Translations under genes and position numbers: made by a program
Assembly (NCBI GenBank): GCA_022885665.1
Contig: JAGQDJ010000564.1
Location: 1-64,000, forward strand
Direction: 5' to 3'
Length of the DNA: 64,000 nt
Origin: Triops longicaudatus
Lineage: Eukaryota; Arthropoda; Branchiopoda; Notostraca; Triopsidae
Notes under the pieces: model-generated
Seen by the model: the letters and a program-made list of their open reading frames with translations, nothing else
Database searches by the model: none
What the model was told of the DNA's origin: nothing
Shown: positions 12,452 through 24,126 of the stretch, piece after piece
Layout: the number at the start of each line of letters is the position of its first letter
Position numbering within the stretch: position 1 is the first letter of the stretch

Positions 12452-12622
12452 NNNNNNNNNNNNNNNNNNNNNNNNNNNNNNNNNNNNNNNNNNNNNNCCC
12501 CCCCCCCCCCCCCCAAGGTCCATCCTTTCGCGACTTGTTTGTTTTCCTTGCTAAGTCTTCCGTCTATTTCGCGTTCGGCCTAAAGAATGTTGAAAGAATA
12601 TCGATGACCTGTGAACTTTAAA
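11595..12622. promoter_or_regulatory. Shared upstream region of the divergent SIRT1 and IKK genes, interrupted by an assembly gap
   Basis: Only about 1 kb separates the SIRT1 start (11594, minus) from the IKK start (12623, plus), so both promoters must lie here or overlap the genes. CG dinucleotides are frequent at 11640-11770, next to SIRT1. There is no clear TATA box. The IKK-proximal side is broken by a gap at 12452-12497, so 5' UTR or promoter sequence may be missing. Confidence 0.5.
12361..12514. other. Assembly gap: 91 G, 46 N, 17 C
   Basis: Poly-G runs from 12361 to 12451, unknown bases from 12452 to 12497, and poly-C from 12498 to 12514. G facing rightwards and C facing leftwards into a gap is what two-colour dye chemistry produces when reads from both sides run out of signal (dark cycles are called G). 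The run is therefore unlikely to be real sequence. The 10-mer CGACTTGTTT occurs on both sides (12351-12360 and about 12531-12540), so the gap may cover a local duplication. Confidence 0.85.
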
Positions 12623-15600
12623 ATGGCAACTAGAAATTGTGATGGTACGGCCAAGGATGGGAAGAACAGAGAAATCTCGGAAGTCGGATTTTGGCGAAAA
12701 ATAGGGAGTTTGGGCAGCGGGGGCTTCGGCGAGGTCTGTCTCTGGCGAAATGAAGAAACAGAACAACGACTTGGTAGCTGCTTTTTTTAAAATACAGAAA
12801 TGTGTTATTTTTGTTTTACTCTCTCAGCTGTTAAAATGTGTGCCTGGTCTGATGAAAACCAGGACTCGCATCGATGGAAGGAACGATGGGAAAAGGAAGT
12901 TGAAATGTTACAAGGAATACAGCATCCTAATATCGTAAAAGCGTTTCATACGCCAGAACCTTTACAAGTTCTGTCTCCTCAGTTGCCCATCTTATGCATG
13001 GAATACTGCACAGGTGGATCCTTGAGGCAGGTTGTTAAAGCCCAGAGAATAGTTAACTAGGCTTAAAGTGAATGGACAACTTTTTCGATCCTAGGTGTTA
13101 AATCGGCCTGAGAACTGTTGTGGAATCCCGGAGGCTTCCATTCTCTCGCTAATACAAGACGTCGTAGCCGCTCTTTCCTATCTCCATTCGCTAAAGATCA
13201 TCCATCGGGATATCAAGCCAGAAAATATTGTCTTACAGCGCACGAATGAAAAAGTATTGGAAGCTTTGTCTTTATACATACACACACTTAGGCCATTAAT
13301 TGTCTAGGTAGTTCACAAATTAATTGATCTGGGTTATGCCAAAGATGTCAGCCAAAGTAGTGCATGCAAGTCGTTTGTTGGAACGCTTCACTATCTTGCT
13401 CCGGAATTATTTGGCAGTGAGAGGTACATTTTATCTTTCATCCTCTTAAAGATCTCCCCGACATACATTTGTTTTTTATCCATATTGCGGAACTCCATGA
13501 CCGCAAATAAGGGAAAGGTATCCATCAAGGAGGTAAAGGCAGCCTACGATGTGCTAATTGGCCAAAACGAACAAAAAAAAAAAAAAGAAGACAGCAAGGA
13601 AAACAAAACTATGTCGGCGAGAGCCTTTAGTCGGGTGGTCATAGTTGTATAATAGTGATAAAAATAGGTATACGGCTACAGTCGATTATTGGAGCTTGGG
13701 CATCGTGCTCTCTGAATGTGTCACGGGCGTCCGTCCATTTCTGCCTCATCTTCCTGGGATACAATGGTGGAGTGCTTTTTATTAATTAATAACCTATATT
13801 CTTAGGCATTTCTTTCTTTCTAGGATGCGATATGTGGAAAATAAAGAGAGGGAAATAATTTGCGTTTACCAGCGACCGGGCGGTGAGATCGTCCACTCAC
13901 ACACCCTGTTTCGTGAAAATCATATCAATAAGTACGTTAGTAATGTTTATTAGATGTTTCTGTGACTGAAATTTGACGTCGCACTAGCGTTTTGAAAAGT
14001 CAAATTGAGCTGTGGCTCAGGATTCTGCTGGACTGGGACCCAAATAAACGTGGCCGGGATTCTCATCAAACCGATGACGACGAGAGCCCACGAGCTTTAG
14101 TGGGTCTCTTTGAAGAAATCGCTGAGACCAAAGTACATTGTTTTGTAATTCCTTTTAAGCGCTAAGGTTATTCCATTACTTTAAGGTCGTAAACGTTCTC
14201 TACTTCGATACTATGAATAAACTCAGCTATGTAGTCAACGAACAGTCATCTGTAGTGCAGTTACACTCCTGGATAGAGCGGGATACTGGAATACTGGTAG
14301 ATGATCAACTCTTGTTAACTCCGAAGGGCACTGTGACCGATCGTAGCCTGTCAGCCTTGCAGCTTTTGTCATTACTAGAGGTGTAGTTGCACTTTCGTCA
14401 CCTTCTACGGGAACTAATTTGCCGCCTTTTTTGCCTTTTTTGTTTCTTTATTTTAGGGTGCATCTAATTATCTGTTGTTCCTTTTTAAAAAGTCAAGCGT
14501 TTTGGCGAAGGAGTGCCATGTGTTAAACCCAGTCTACCCCGAATTCTTACATTATATGCTAAACAACCCCAGAGCCAATTTAGAATATTTCGTGCGACGC
14601 AGGTGCTGGGCTCAAGCTGTCTATTTCTTGCGCCAAGAAGCAGAAAATTATAAGCGACTTTTCCAAGGTCAACGCCTGCTCATGTAATCTCATTAAATTA
14701 GCGCGTTTCGCTTGTTTCGTTATTACTTTTTTTGACACTAGGATGCACGTGACGCACCAGACTGCACAGTTACGACAATACGCGGTTCGTTGCCGTTCGA
14801 ATTTTAATGCGTTGGTAGCCCAGTATGAGTTGTTTAACAATAGCTTGAAAATTGACGAGGAAAAATATGCCGAACAAGCTCAAAGAGGAGGCCTGCGTAA
14901 GCGAAACTCCGTTTTCGTAAGAAATGTGTGCTAATAGACCGTATTCCAGCGTCGGATGCAATGGTCAGAAGTTGGCTGGATGTGGATCAATGGATCCGTT
15001 CCAGGATAGATCGTGTTAAAGAAAAGCTTGGATGTTTGGATTCTTGCGTACTAGAAATTACGACAACGTTGAATAAAGTCTGCAAAGACGTCACCAATGC
15101 TAAGCTGGAATCACACTTTGATACCATGTAACTTCGATATTCTTTCGCTATTATGTTAATGCATTACTGGCACGTTCCTGATATAGATACGAAGCTGGGT
15201 TACAAGTTTATGAAAACATACGAAGAATTCCTCGAGATGAACGAGACAACCCTGACGATAGTGTCAGTATGGCCAAGATTGTTTTAAAAAATTTGAAAGC
15301 TAGAGGTGAATTACTGGATAGCTTTTACGAAACTTACAAGTAAATGTAGTCTTTTGTATGGTCAATTTTGTGCGAAATTTAATTCCTTTCCTGATAACAG
15401 AGAAGTCCAGAACTTTGTAGCGGTGGTATACGAAGCCCTTGACCCAATCAGGGAGATTTTGGCGGAATTGGAGGTCCTCAAGTCGGAACTTTTCTCGGTG
15501 CAGACCCAGAGACAAACTGATGTCTGGACAGTCTTAGAAAGAGCTGTAATAAACTAGATAGCTTCGTGAAAATGATTATCTGAGTAAATTTGTCTCCGTC

Positions 15601-16228
15601 GCCTAGGTCACTCTGTGGCAAAGAGCTTCCGTGTCCAACACGCCCATTTATTCTTCGCCCGTTTCAACCCATCCGCCGCAATCGGCAGGATTAAGCGCTG
15701 TCCGCGTTATGGACCCCGACCCTTCTGGACTCACCACCTCCGTTGCAATTACTGAGAATCAATCCTTGCGCTACGAGTAAGTTACCTATTTTAAGCTTCA
15801 AAAGCCTGAAAACGAAATAACGATAAAAGTAGTCATTAAAAAAAAAGTAAAATAAATAAAATGTTAAATAAAACAGTAGTTCAGACAAAAAAAGTAGCAT
15901 TTAAATCAAATAAATAAGGTACAGTATAAACTAAAAAATAAAATAGAAAGTAAGAAATGCCTAAAAATATGGCAAATTATTTAAAACAAAAACTTGCAGC
16001 GAAAACATGTTTCTATCAATTTGGGAATAAATAAAGTTTGTAAACATAAATGAGAGGAGAGTGAAAGGAAAATTGAATTGAAAATGTAAAGAAAGTCGAG
16101 CACATTTTTCAGTGAATTAAATTCAGTGTCTTTACTTTAGGTTGCAAGATCGGATGACGAAAGCCTTAACGGAATTTAGGAATTTAATTCAAGCTAGCCA
16201 GAAATCGTCATGCATAGATGACATTTAG
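12623..16228 (+). CDS. IkB kinase, IKK alpha/beta type
   Basis: Fifteen exons join in frame: 12623-12773, 12828-13030, 13095-13253, 13308-13423, 13668-13766, 13824-13931, 13988-14132, 14186-14380, 14457-14683, 14742-14896, 14950-15127, 15187-15339, 15401-15545, 15607-15776 and 16141-16228 (763 aa; human IKKs are about 750). The kinase domain has the GSGGFGEV glycine loop, catalytic Lys in RLAVKMC, HRDIKPEN, the IKK-specific DLG in place of DFG (LIDLGYAK), and activation-loop serines in SSACKSFVGT, equivalent to the SxxxS phosphorylated in IKKb. A ubiquitin-like domain follows (VVNVLYFDTMNKL to YLLFLFKKSS), then the helical scaffold/dimerisation region. It would phosphorylate IkB in the cytoplasm to release NF-kB. 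The C-terminus (QASQKSSCIDDI) lacks the LDWSWLQ-type NEMO-binding motif. The single gene does not let me choose alpha or beta. Confidence 0.94.
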
Positions 16229-16593
16229 CCTTTGAAAGTGTTCTTGATTTGTGTGCCTTGGGTGAAGCTCGAAGGAAGTAACGTTGAATCAGTGGTATCG
16301 ATTTTCTCTAAGTCAGTCCTTAAACCATGTATTGGACCCCCGAAAGCCTTAAATTGGAATGCAAACAAAACCTTCAATACAAAACAGTCACAAACGTGCA
16401 AGTACCTTCAGGCCATGGGATATAACTGTTCTCACGTCAAGTGGACAAGTGCTTCAATCCAGCAACACGGAAAAGAACAGGAAAAACGAGCGAATTACAT
16501 CAGGGACAGGGGACAGGCATAAAAGAGAAACGTATCACATTCTCATAAATTTTGGAACTGGACAATATCTTTTTTGAAGTTCCCTCTGTACAC

Positions 16594-16599
16594 AATAAA
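16594..16599 (+). terminator. Poly(A) signal AATAAA of the IKK gene
   Basis: A canonical AATAAA lies 366 bp after the IKK stop codon on the same strand and before the converging GFPT 3' end. It is the first such hexamer after the stop that I can see. The rest of 16229-16994 holds nothing recognisable. Confidence 0.6.
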
Positions 16600-16993
16600 A
16601 TCTGTCTAATATAAGAAAAAAACAGGGGCGCATCATAAACCAATGTGATATAAAACTTGCCACGCTTTCTTCACTCTGCTAGAAATGGGGAAAGTAGAAA
16701 AGACGAATACGCGCAAACGGTACGCTGCGATTCGGGGAAAATTTTGGCAGTTTTTGGACCATGTGAGCCAACAACTTTCATTCTGTCATGATTTTCTTTT
16801 TGTTTTTTACAAGTTGGTAACCTTTTTAAGGGGGAATTCGCGACAAAAAATTCATACATCACCCGACATAATAAGTTCAGCACAATGCATTTGTTCCAAT
16901 ACTGGTGCCACACAAAAGCAATACCTTTCTGCCCAAGGCACGTACTGTACTTTAGTACACAGGGAGTGAATTGGGGAAGCAAGTGTAGAACTC

Positions 16994-16999
16994 TTTATT
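16994..16999 (-). terminator. AATAAA overlapping the GFPT stop codon
   Basis: On the minus strand the final codons read GTC GAA TAA AGA, so AATAAA spans the stop codon. If used, the 3' UTR would be only tens of bases long. No other clear minus-strand AATAAA is seen between here and 16640. Confidence 0.4.
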
Positions 17000-19900
17000 C
17001 GACTGTGACCGACTTGGCCAAGTTGCGAGGGCAATCCACGTTGCAGCCACGCAAAACGGCAATGTGATACGAAAGGAGCTGCATAGGGATCACCGTTAGC
17101 ACACCCTACAATAAACGAAGAAAGTCAATAAACGTCCCATACAATGAAGACTTATTAGATTGTCTAGTGAGTTCTGCCACGGAACGTCGCAGGAGGACGT
17201 TGCCCGCGTGCATAAGAACTACTGAACAGACACCGATTTAAAAGGCAGACAAAACGAGTCAATACTTGAAGGCAATCGACGGTGTGGGGTACTTCAATGC
17301 ACCGGGAAGCGTACTTCTGTGTTTCGGAGTCTGCCTTCTCGCAAATCAAGATGGGTCGTCCTTCTCGGGCTGTCACTTGTTGAAGAGCGTTGATACATTT
17401 CTAGTACATTCACAAGTACAATTGTAAAGATCACAGTGCTCATGCAATGAATAGGTGTCAAAACTCACGACGTAGGTAGGATCGCGGGTGATGACCATCA
17501 AGATGGGCATGGCTCTGTCAATCAACGCCAAGGGACCGTGTTTGAGCTCACCGGCCAAGATACCCTCGCTGTGCATGTATGTCAACTCTTTGACTTTCTG
17601 CCGTAGGTTTGGAACAACAGTATTATTTACGTTATTCTATGACAGATTTCACAGTACTTACCAAAGCGCCTTCCAGGCAGGTAGCGAAGTTAAAACCGCG
17701 ACCCATTACCAAAAGCGACTTCTGTTGGTACAACTCCTTGGCCAACGATGCAACTTTGTCATCACATTGCAAGACTTCCTTGATTTGATCGGGCAGATGC
17801 TTCAAACCTTGAATAATCTAGAAAACATATTCGTTCACGAGAATTTTTCTTCGTCGCTTAAACTCGAAACATTCATATTTTCAAAACGTTCCGTACCTCG
17901 CTCCTTCGGGGCTGGAGGGAGATGCGGTCTTCGCTCAACATGAGCGCAAACATGACCAAGGAAAGGAACTGGGAAGTGTAAGCTTTGGTAGAGGCGACAC
18001 CAATTTCAGGTCCAGCATTGATGTGAACACCACAGTGGGACTCGCGACAGATTGAGCTGCCTACTGTGTTGGTAATACCGACAATCAAGCCGCCACGTTG
18101 CTTGCAATACCTTAAGGCCAACAATGTGTCTGCCGTTTCACCTGCGAACCAAAACACACGACATTATTTTGAATTCTATGAAACTGAAACTATTTGAGTT
18201 TGTCTTACCGGACTGAGAAATAAAGAAGCAGACGTCATCCCTGAAGATAGGAGTGTTGCGATCTAAGAAATCCGAAGCCAAGTCAACCATGACGGGCAAT
18301 TCGGTAAGTTCTTCCAGCAACTGGCGGGTAGCAATAGCACTGTGGTAGCTAGTGCCGCAACCAATGAGCAACAAACGACGGCAGCGACGAATTTCGGGCA
18401 AGTAATCCTGACAGGCAACAACAGGTATTAAGTCACTCACTCGTTTATGCTTCAATATCGTCTTCAATACTGCTGCTTCGTTAATTTTTGCTTAATTTTC
18501 GAGTTTCGATTATAAGATTCAACTCCTTGTTTGATATTTGATTAAACTACTTTTGGCTAGCTTACCACAAGTACTTAACTTTTTTTTTCTACTGTGGAGT
18601 ATTCTTAAAAGTGTATTAGTGCCAATGATACCTTAATGCCTCCCAAAACGACTGTTTCCTTGTCGAAGTTGACACGTCCACGCATGGTGTTGACCACTGA
18701 TTCGGGTTGTTCGAAGATTTCCTTTTGCATAAAGGAGCTGAAGTTGCCTTTCATGATTTGTTGGATTTCCATCTTGAGGGTGGTAATTTCACGAGCGTGT
18801 GAATCGTCCAATGAGCGTTTCAAACGATGAATACTTAAAGCACCGTCACTGACAGCTGCAACGTCATCATCCTATTCAGCGAAAAAAAAAATAGCTTGTA
18901 CTTCGGTTTCTTCTTAGTAGTCAACAACAAACCTCCAAAAAGATGACACGATTGGTGTGTTCAATGACGGCCGATGCGTCAGATGCGAAGAAGTACTCCA
19001 CTTCGGGATTTTCACCCAAGGGTTGGAATTCAGCTGTCGATGCACGACGAGGTAAGGGCGGGAGCTCGTGTCCGATGGGACGGTGATCTGCTTCAATAAT
19101 GCAATCATTAGGCCACGTGGAAAAATAAACACTTTTTTCTCACAAATTGCTCGAAAAGGACCACATAAGCTTAAGAAACGCGTTAATTTTTCCACAGACT
19201 CCGTTCCATGCGTCGTGGTACAAAACATAACAAAAACGCAGAAAAACATGCGTGCTGTTTTCCCTGACTCGTACACACATCATGCTAGGCAAGGACATAC
19301 ATACAGTATTGGTACATTCCACATGTCTTTTTACCTTGCCATCAGACGAAACGGCTTGTTTTTCTCGTTCTCTCAAAAAGCTTTGACAATTTACTGGCAA
19401 AAATCGTATAAAATAGGAAATGCTCAAAAATACCTTGCTTGGCTTTGGGTTCCGCCTCTGCGAGCGTCAAGACCAAGAGAAAATTGGGAAGGGTGATGGG
19501 CAGGGTCGGAAAGAAACAAAAAAAATGAACACATACGACATTAGCGAAAAAAACTCAAAAAAACGAATAAGGAAAAAAATGGAGAAGGAAAAAAAGTAAG
19601 TTTCCGTTTTAATTCAGAATTAGAACAAAGAATTCTTGAAAAAAGAAGACTCGGAGGAAGTAGATACAGTTCATGCTCAAGAAAGACACGAATAGGGTGA
19701 AAACCATGCAAAAATGAAAAATTTAAATTGTTGGGAGGAATAGAACGTGCTTCGTATATACCTGCCGCTTCCGGAGTCACTTCTGTTGGGAGACGAAGGC
19801 ATGCAGGAAAATATGGGCAAACGAAAGAGGGACAACACACATAAGTCAAATAAAGTTTTTAAAGGTGAAAATAATAAGAAGGCATTGGAAACTTTGCGAG

Positions 19901-22900
19901 ACTTGTAAGACTCTTTAGCTGAAGAACTCTGTTCTGGTTTACTTTTGGGCTCAAGCAACAAGACTCGAGTTTGTCTCTTAAACATTGACGAACAAACTGT
20001 GCCAAAAACATCGTATTCTAATTCTTATGTAGTGTCGCAAAGCTTTACAACAAAAGAAATTATTAGTTTGAAATCGGTTTGAACAAATTCATGCAAGTCA
20101 ACACACAAAGCATACACATAAATAGAATTGTTGGAAGCGAAGCCTGAAGCAAAAATTACGCAACTCTCCCAAAGCTGGACCCATCACCAACAAAACCCTC
20201 GACTAGATCTGACCGAAAGTTCTTCATGCGAGTAAAAGCAACGGTATTGAAATATAAGCAATAAAAAACCCCAAAAAGGTTTATTTCGCCCTTTTTGATG
20301 GTTGTGAAAGGTTTGTTTACCGCTACCTGTAAAATGATTGGAAACGCCGTGAGGAGCTGCAGAGCGTGGAACAGAAAAAATACCATAAGCGTTGGGTTAA
20401 CAAGGGATATACATACAAGCACTCATTAGTGACCGCGTCAACCGGTCGTAAGTTTTCCCAGCTAGTTCCAATTTGGGAGTCATATTGCTCAATAGCGTAA
20501 AAGGCACTTAGACTTACAGATTTGTGTGCTGTTACGTTATTTCGACGCACACGCGAGCAAACATGGATAATTTGTGGTTATCATAAACAATTTTAAGTAA
20601 GTAAACACGAAAATCGATAATAGAATTTACTGTTAGTTTACCCAACGTCTCACAGGCATGCACGTGAGTGCTCCATGAATTTTTCCAAAACACAGTGAGA
20701 AATCACGAAGTATAGGTAAAGGATCTGTGAAATAAGCAAAACCTCGCAATTATCCATGCACCGAATGTTACCTTTCGAGTAAAGGACAGGAATGTGATCA
20801 GTGGCCAAACGAGCCTTGGCCTTGATAGCTACCAACAAAGGACTACCACGACGTGTGGCAATACACTCGCCCGGGAAATGCGTGCTCTTGAAGCACAACG
20901 CAAATGCACCTTCCTGCAAACGTAAGATTGGATCTATAAGCTCGTGAACATTGACTTGAAATATTCGCTGGGAAGACCGAGAAAGATGATTTATCCGTCG
21001 ATTGTTACTTACCAACTGCTGGATGACTTGCTCGACCAACTCGCGGAAGGAGTAGGTAGGATGTTGAACGTAAAGATGCTTGACCAACTTAGCGATGACT
21101 TCGGTATCAGTGTCGGATTCAAACTTGTGTCCCTTGAGGGTCAAGAACTGTTTCAGATCTTTGTAATTGGTAATGATACCTGTGGAATAGCAAACCAAAC
21201 ACATAAGTAAGTAAAAATGTAATAAAACATAGTAAGTAACTTTTTACAACTAACAATTATTAATTACCGTTATGGACGACCATAAATTCGTTATTGTCGT
21301 CCGATCGCTGAGGATGTGAGTTGACAGAGTTGGGTACACCGTGAGTGGCCCAGCGAGTGTGGGAAATACCGACATGGATGTTGTGAATGTCTTCGAAGTT
21401 CAACTCTTTTTCCACTGTGGAAAACACGCGATAAGCCCACGCAACCGACGTATCCATAAAATAAATTATCTCTTACTTGACAAGATTTCATCTTCAAGGG
21501 CTTTGACTTTGCCTTCTTTCTTAATGACCACTGAACTCTTTCCATCGAAGTTATCAATGCCCACACCTAGTTTTATAATGAAATGTCATTGACTTAATAC
21601 CCAATCTCTTGAATTACTGATAAAGTACTCGAATTAAGAGCTTGTAAAGCCCTAAAAAAGTGACTAAGAAAAAAAACTTACCTGCAGAATCATAGCCACG
21701 GTATTCCAATCGTTGCAAGCCTTTGATCAAAATTTCCAAAATCTCCCGGCGTGATTTCGGCGTCAAATAATTCAGGTAGGCAAAAATTCCTGCAAAACAT
21801 GAGGAAAAATAAACATAACAAAAATTTTCAAACAATGAGCTTGTTACAACACTGCAGGTCACAAAGAACTCATTGTTATCACAGAATAAAAAAGGTGAAA
21901 GACGTCTTAACGTGACAACAGTCCAGTTGAACATCTTATCAAGACTCCGTTTTTTATTTTTCCTATTTCCATTGATGACAATTATCTACTTCTATTCTTC
22001 TTTATCTCGCTGTCGGGAAAAAAATGGAATACACGCTGACGCAAATAGTATCCGGGTCTCAACTAAAAGGCCTAGAAGCATTCCTGAACGATTTCCTATC
22101 CCTAGAAGATCCGAGATTCCTAGAACCAAAACGCACGTAATTTTCCGTTCTTTATCATCTAAACGAGCCCTAGTTCATACTCGCTCTATTTTGGCTAAGA
22201 CGTACACTTCGCTTCTTAATTTCGTTTGCCTTTGCTATAACCATGTCTCCTTGTCGTATCTGCACCAGAATCCGAAACATGAAAGGCAGCAGGACGCGGC
22301 TAGAAAGTGAAAGGAATAGTGAACGGGAAAGTAGTTGCCCAAGTTTTGCCGCTTTTCAAAATCTTCACTTGACTAACTTGGTAACGTTGTCAAGGACTTC
22401 CTCTATAAACTAAAAGTGAACGGCGGACACGTTGGTAGTCTAGTTAACAGAATTGTATCGGAAGGAAGAGTCTTGGCGCCTAGTAGACGTTTGACCTAGT
22501 GGCTTCAATAGTAGCTAAGCTTTCACCACTTTAAAGACCAAGTCGTCTTGTCTCCCAAAAACATTATGCCTATTGTTTCAGGTCGACTGTACCGAGTAAT
22601 TTGGCCCATCAATGAATTTTTTCCCTGTGAGACCCTCCAGTCCCGGCCAGGAAGGGGCTTCCAGATCTCTCATCAGGATCTGCATCGTGTGTGTGATACA
22701 TACACCCTTGTCGTGCACCTTTTCTGGTTATTAACTAGGGCTTAGGAGAAAGTCTTGGAAGAGAGGGAGGTGAAAGGTTCATCTCCTGCGTTTTATATTA
22801 GCTACAGGGGCAGAAATTTTCAGGCTACGAGCTCGGTACGAGCTCACAAAACAAGCTTAAGTCTTTTTTTCAATAAGCAGCGTGAAGAGAAAGTGTCTAT

Positions 22901-23952
22901 TGCCCTGCGAACTTGTCACGTTCGAGCCAACTCCAAGCACAATGGCGATAAACATGCAATAGTTGGACCGCGAAAGGGAAACAAGCAAAAGTTTCGATAT
23001 TTCTGTGTCTGACCTTGACTCTTTTCGCAACATCGGAAATAATTATTTAAGATTGCCAAACACACTGCAGCCCTCATTGTCTTTAACCTCCACCACTTCT
23101 CAGTATTCAGCCAAAAGGGCGTAACTACTTTTGGCCATCTTCAGAAGGTCAAAAGATTCCAAGGTGTCCCCAAGAGTTTTCATAAAAGGAGTGTAAATCC
23201 CTTTTATGGAAGGAAGGCGTACGCGACTATCTCTAGTGTAACACTAGCTTTGTTTTCCTGGTAGAAAGCTCAACCGGTCTGGTATGCCAAGTTGGATTAT
23301 GAGATAAGATTTTTGGAAGGCGCGAGATGAAAAAAAAAAAAAAAAAAAAAAAGCTTTGAAAAATCACTAAAACTATCAAGAGACCTGGTCAAGGGCAAGG
23401 ATAAATGTTTGGGGACGTATTACGCAGTTAATCCTCCGGCTAGGAGTACCGTACGGAACGATCTACCTGAACTGAGATTTACTACAGGCTGCTCCCAATT
23501 TTTGCCCCTTTTTAAAATCTCGACATAACTCTCAAAAAATGGCTTTTAGCATCACGACAAATATCTGTCTATAAGATTTCATCAGCCTTAGAGTTATACA
23601 ACAATTTTAATATCTTCACCTCCTGAGGAGTGAATGACCTGAAGTTATAATTGTGTCTGCAAGCAAATGGGGCTGACGAAATGAATTTGTAAAAATCCGT
23701 GCTATGGATACATATAAGGTGTTAATCATACGATATTCGATTTTAGAATTAGATTAAAATGATACGTTTGGGAAAGCTCGAGCGATTAACGGCTTAACCT
23801 GACGAGAAACTTTAATTGCTAGTTAAAAAACGGACACGTTTGCAATAGCGGTCAGATGACAGTTCTGCATGCGAATAGGGAATGGAAAGTAAAGAGGTAT
23901 TTTGCTCGAGATTATGCAAGTAAAAGAGAATTATTAATGACTTACCGCACAT
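16995..23952 (-). CDS. GFPT1: Glutamine--fructose-6-phosphate aminotransferase (isomerising), GFPT/GFAT
   Basis: Fourteen exons join in frame: 23952-23946, 21789-21682, 21566-21477, 21414-21268, 21179-21013, 20913-20772, 19087-18933, 18871-18632, 18407-18209, 18141-17897, 17817-17662, 17597-17469, 17400-17266 and 17105-16995 (676 aa; human 681). The enzyme makes glucosamine-6-phosphate from fructose-6-phosphate and glutamine, the first committed step of the hexosamine pathway, in the cytosol. Exon 1 is only ATGTGCG; joined to exon 2 it gives MCGIFAYLNYL, placing the nucleophilic Cys2 (exposed after Met removal). The glutaminase domain contains LEYRGYDSAG, SHTRWATHG and TRRGSPLL. The two SIS isomerase domains show GCGTSYHSA, SQSGETADTL, NTVGSSICRE, STKAYTSQ and EGILAGELKHGPLAL. 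The C-terminus NLAKSVTVE is the conserved family ending. Intron 6 (1.7 kb, between LYSK and DHRPIG) contains candidate microexons. The gene symbol denotes the family; GFPT1 versus GFPT2 is not meaningful outside vertebrates. Confidence 0.96.
19434..19457 (-). other. Candidate 24-nt cassette microexon in GFPT intron 6
   Basis: It is flanked by an acceptor ending GACGCTCGCAG and by AAG|GTATTT on the minus strand. It is phase 1, divisible by three and open. It would add EAEPKAKQ. Skipping all three candidates gives the uninterrupted LYSKDHRPIGHE form used for the main gene model. Confidence 0.45.
19762..19782 (-). other. Candidate 21-nt cassette microexon in GFPT intron 6
   Basis: It is flanked by CTTCGTCTCCCAACAG and by CAG|GTATAT on the minus strand. 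It is phase 1, divisible by three and open. It would add EVTPEAA between LYSK and DHRPIG. Confidence 0.45.
20327..20356 (-). other. Candidate 30-nt cassette microexon in GFPT intron 6
   Basis: It is preceded on the minus strand by a pyrimidine-rich acceptor (CTGTTCCACGCTCTGCAG) and followed by CAG|GTAGCG. It is phase 1 on both sides, divisible by three and free of stops. Inserted after LYSK it would add APHGVSNHFT. Confidence 0.45.
21790..23945 (-). other. GFPT intron 1 (2.2 kb), with poly-A run at 23330-23352
   Basis: This is the largest intron of the gene, with GTAAG after the 7-nt exon and TTTTGCAG before exon 2. It contains a 23-base A run and short open frames that I cannot support as coding. 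Long first introns often carry regulatory elements; none is identified here. Confidence 0.7.
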
Positions 23953-24126
23953 TATTTCCTGTTAGAAATGTATCTGTACAATAGCTCAAGACAATAATAC
24001 AACAATCTCAAACACGTCACTTGTCTACAGTCACTTGGCTCAGTGTGTATGTTGAGCCATACTATCCACGCCTTTATACCAAAGTAAAGCCATGGAGACG
24101 GCTACGTCACAGAAGCTCCATCCCTG

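Noticed and set aside
12307..12621. Open frames reading as poly-Gly or poly-Pro around 12307-12621
   Set aside because: They are translations of the poly-G/N/poly-C assembly gap.
20160..20202. 43-nt AG/GT-bounded segment in GFPT intron 6 (encoding VEGFVGDGSSFGRV)
   Set aside because: Its length is not a multiple of three, so inclusion would break the reading frame, unlike the three other candidates.
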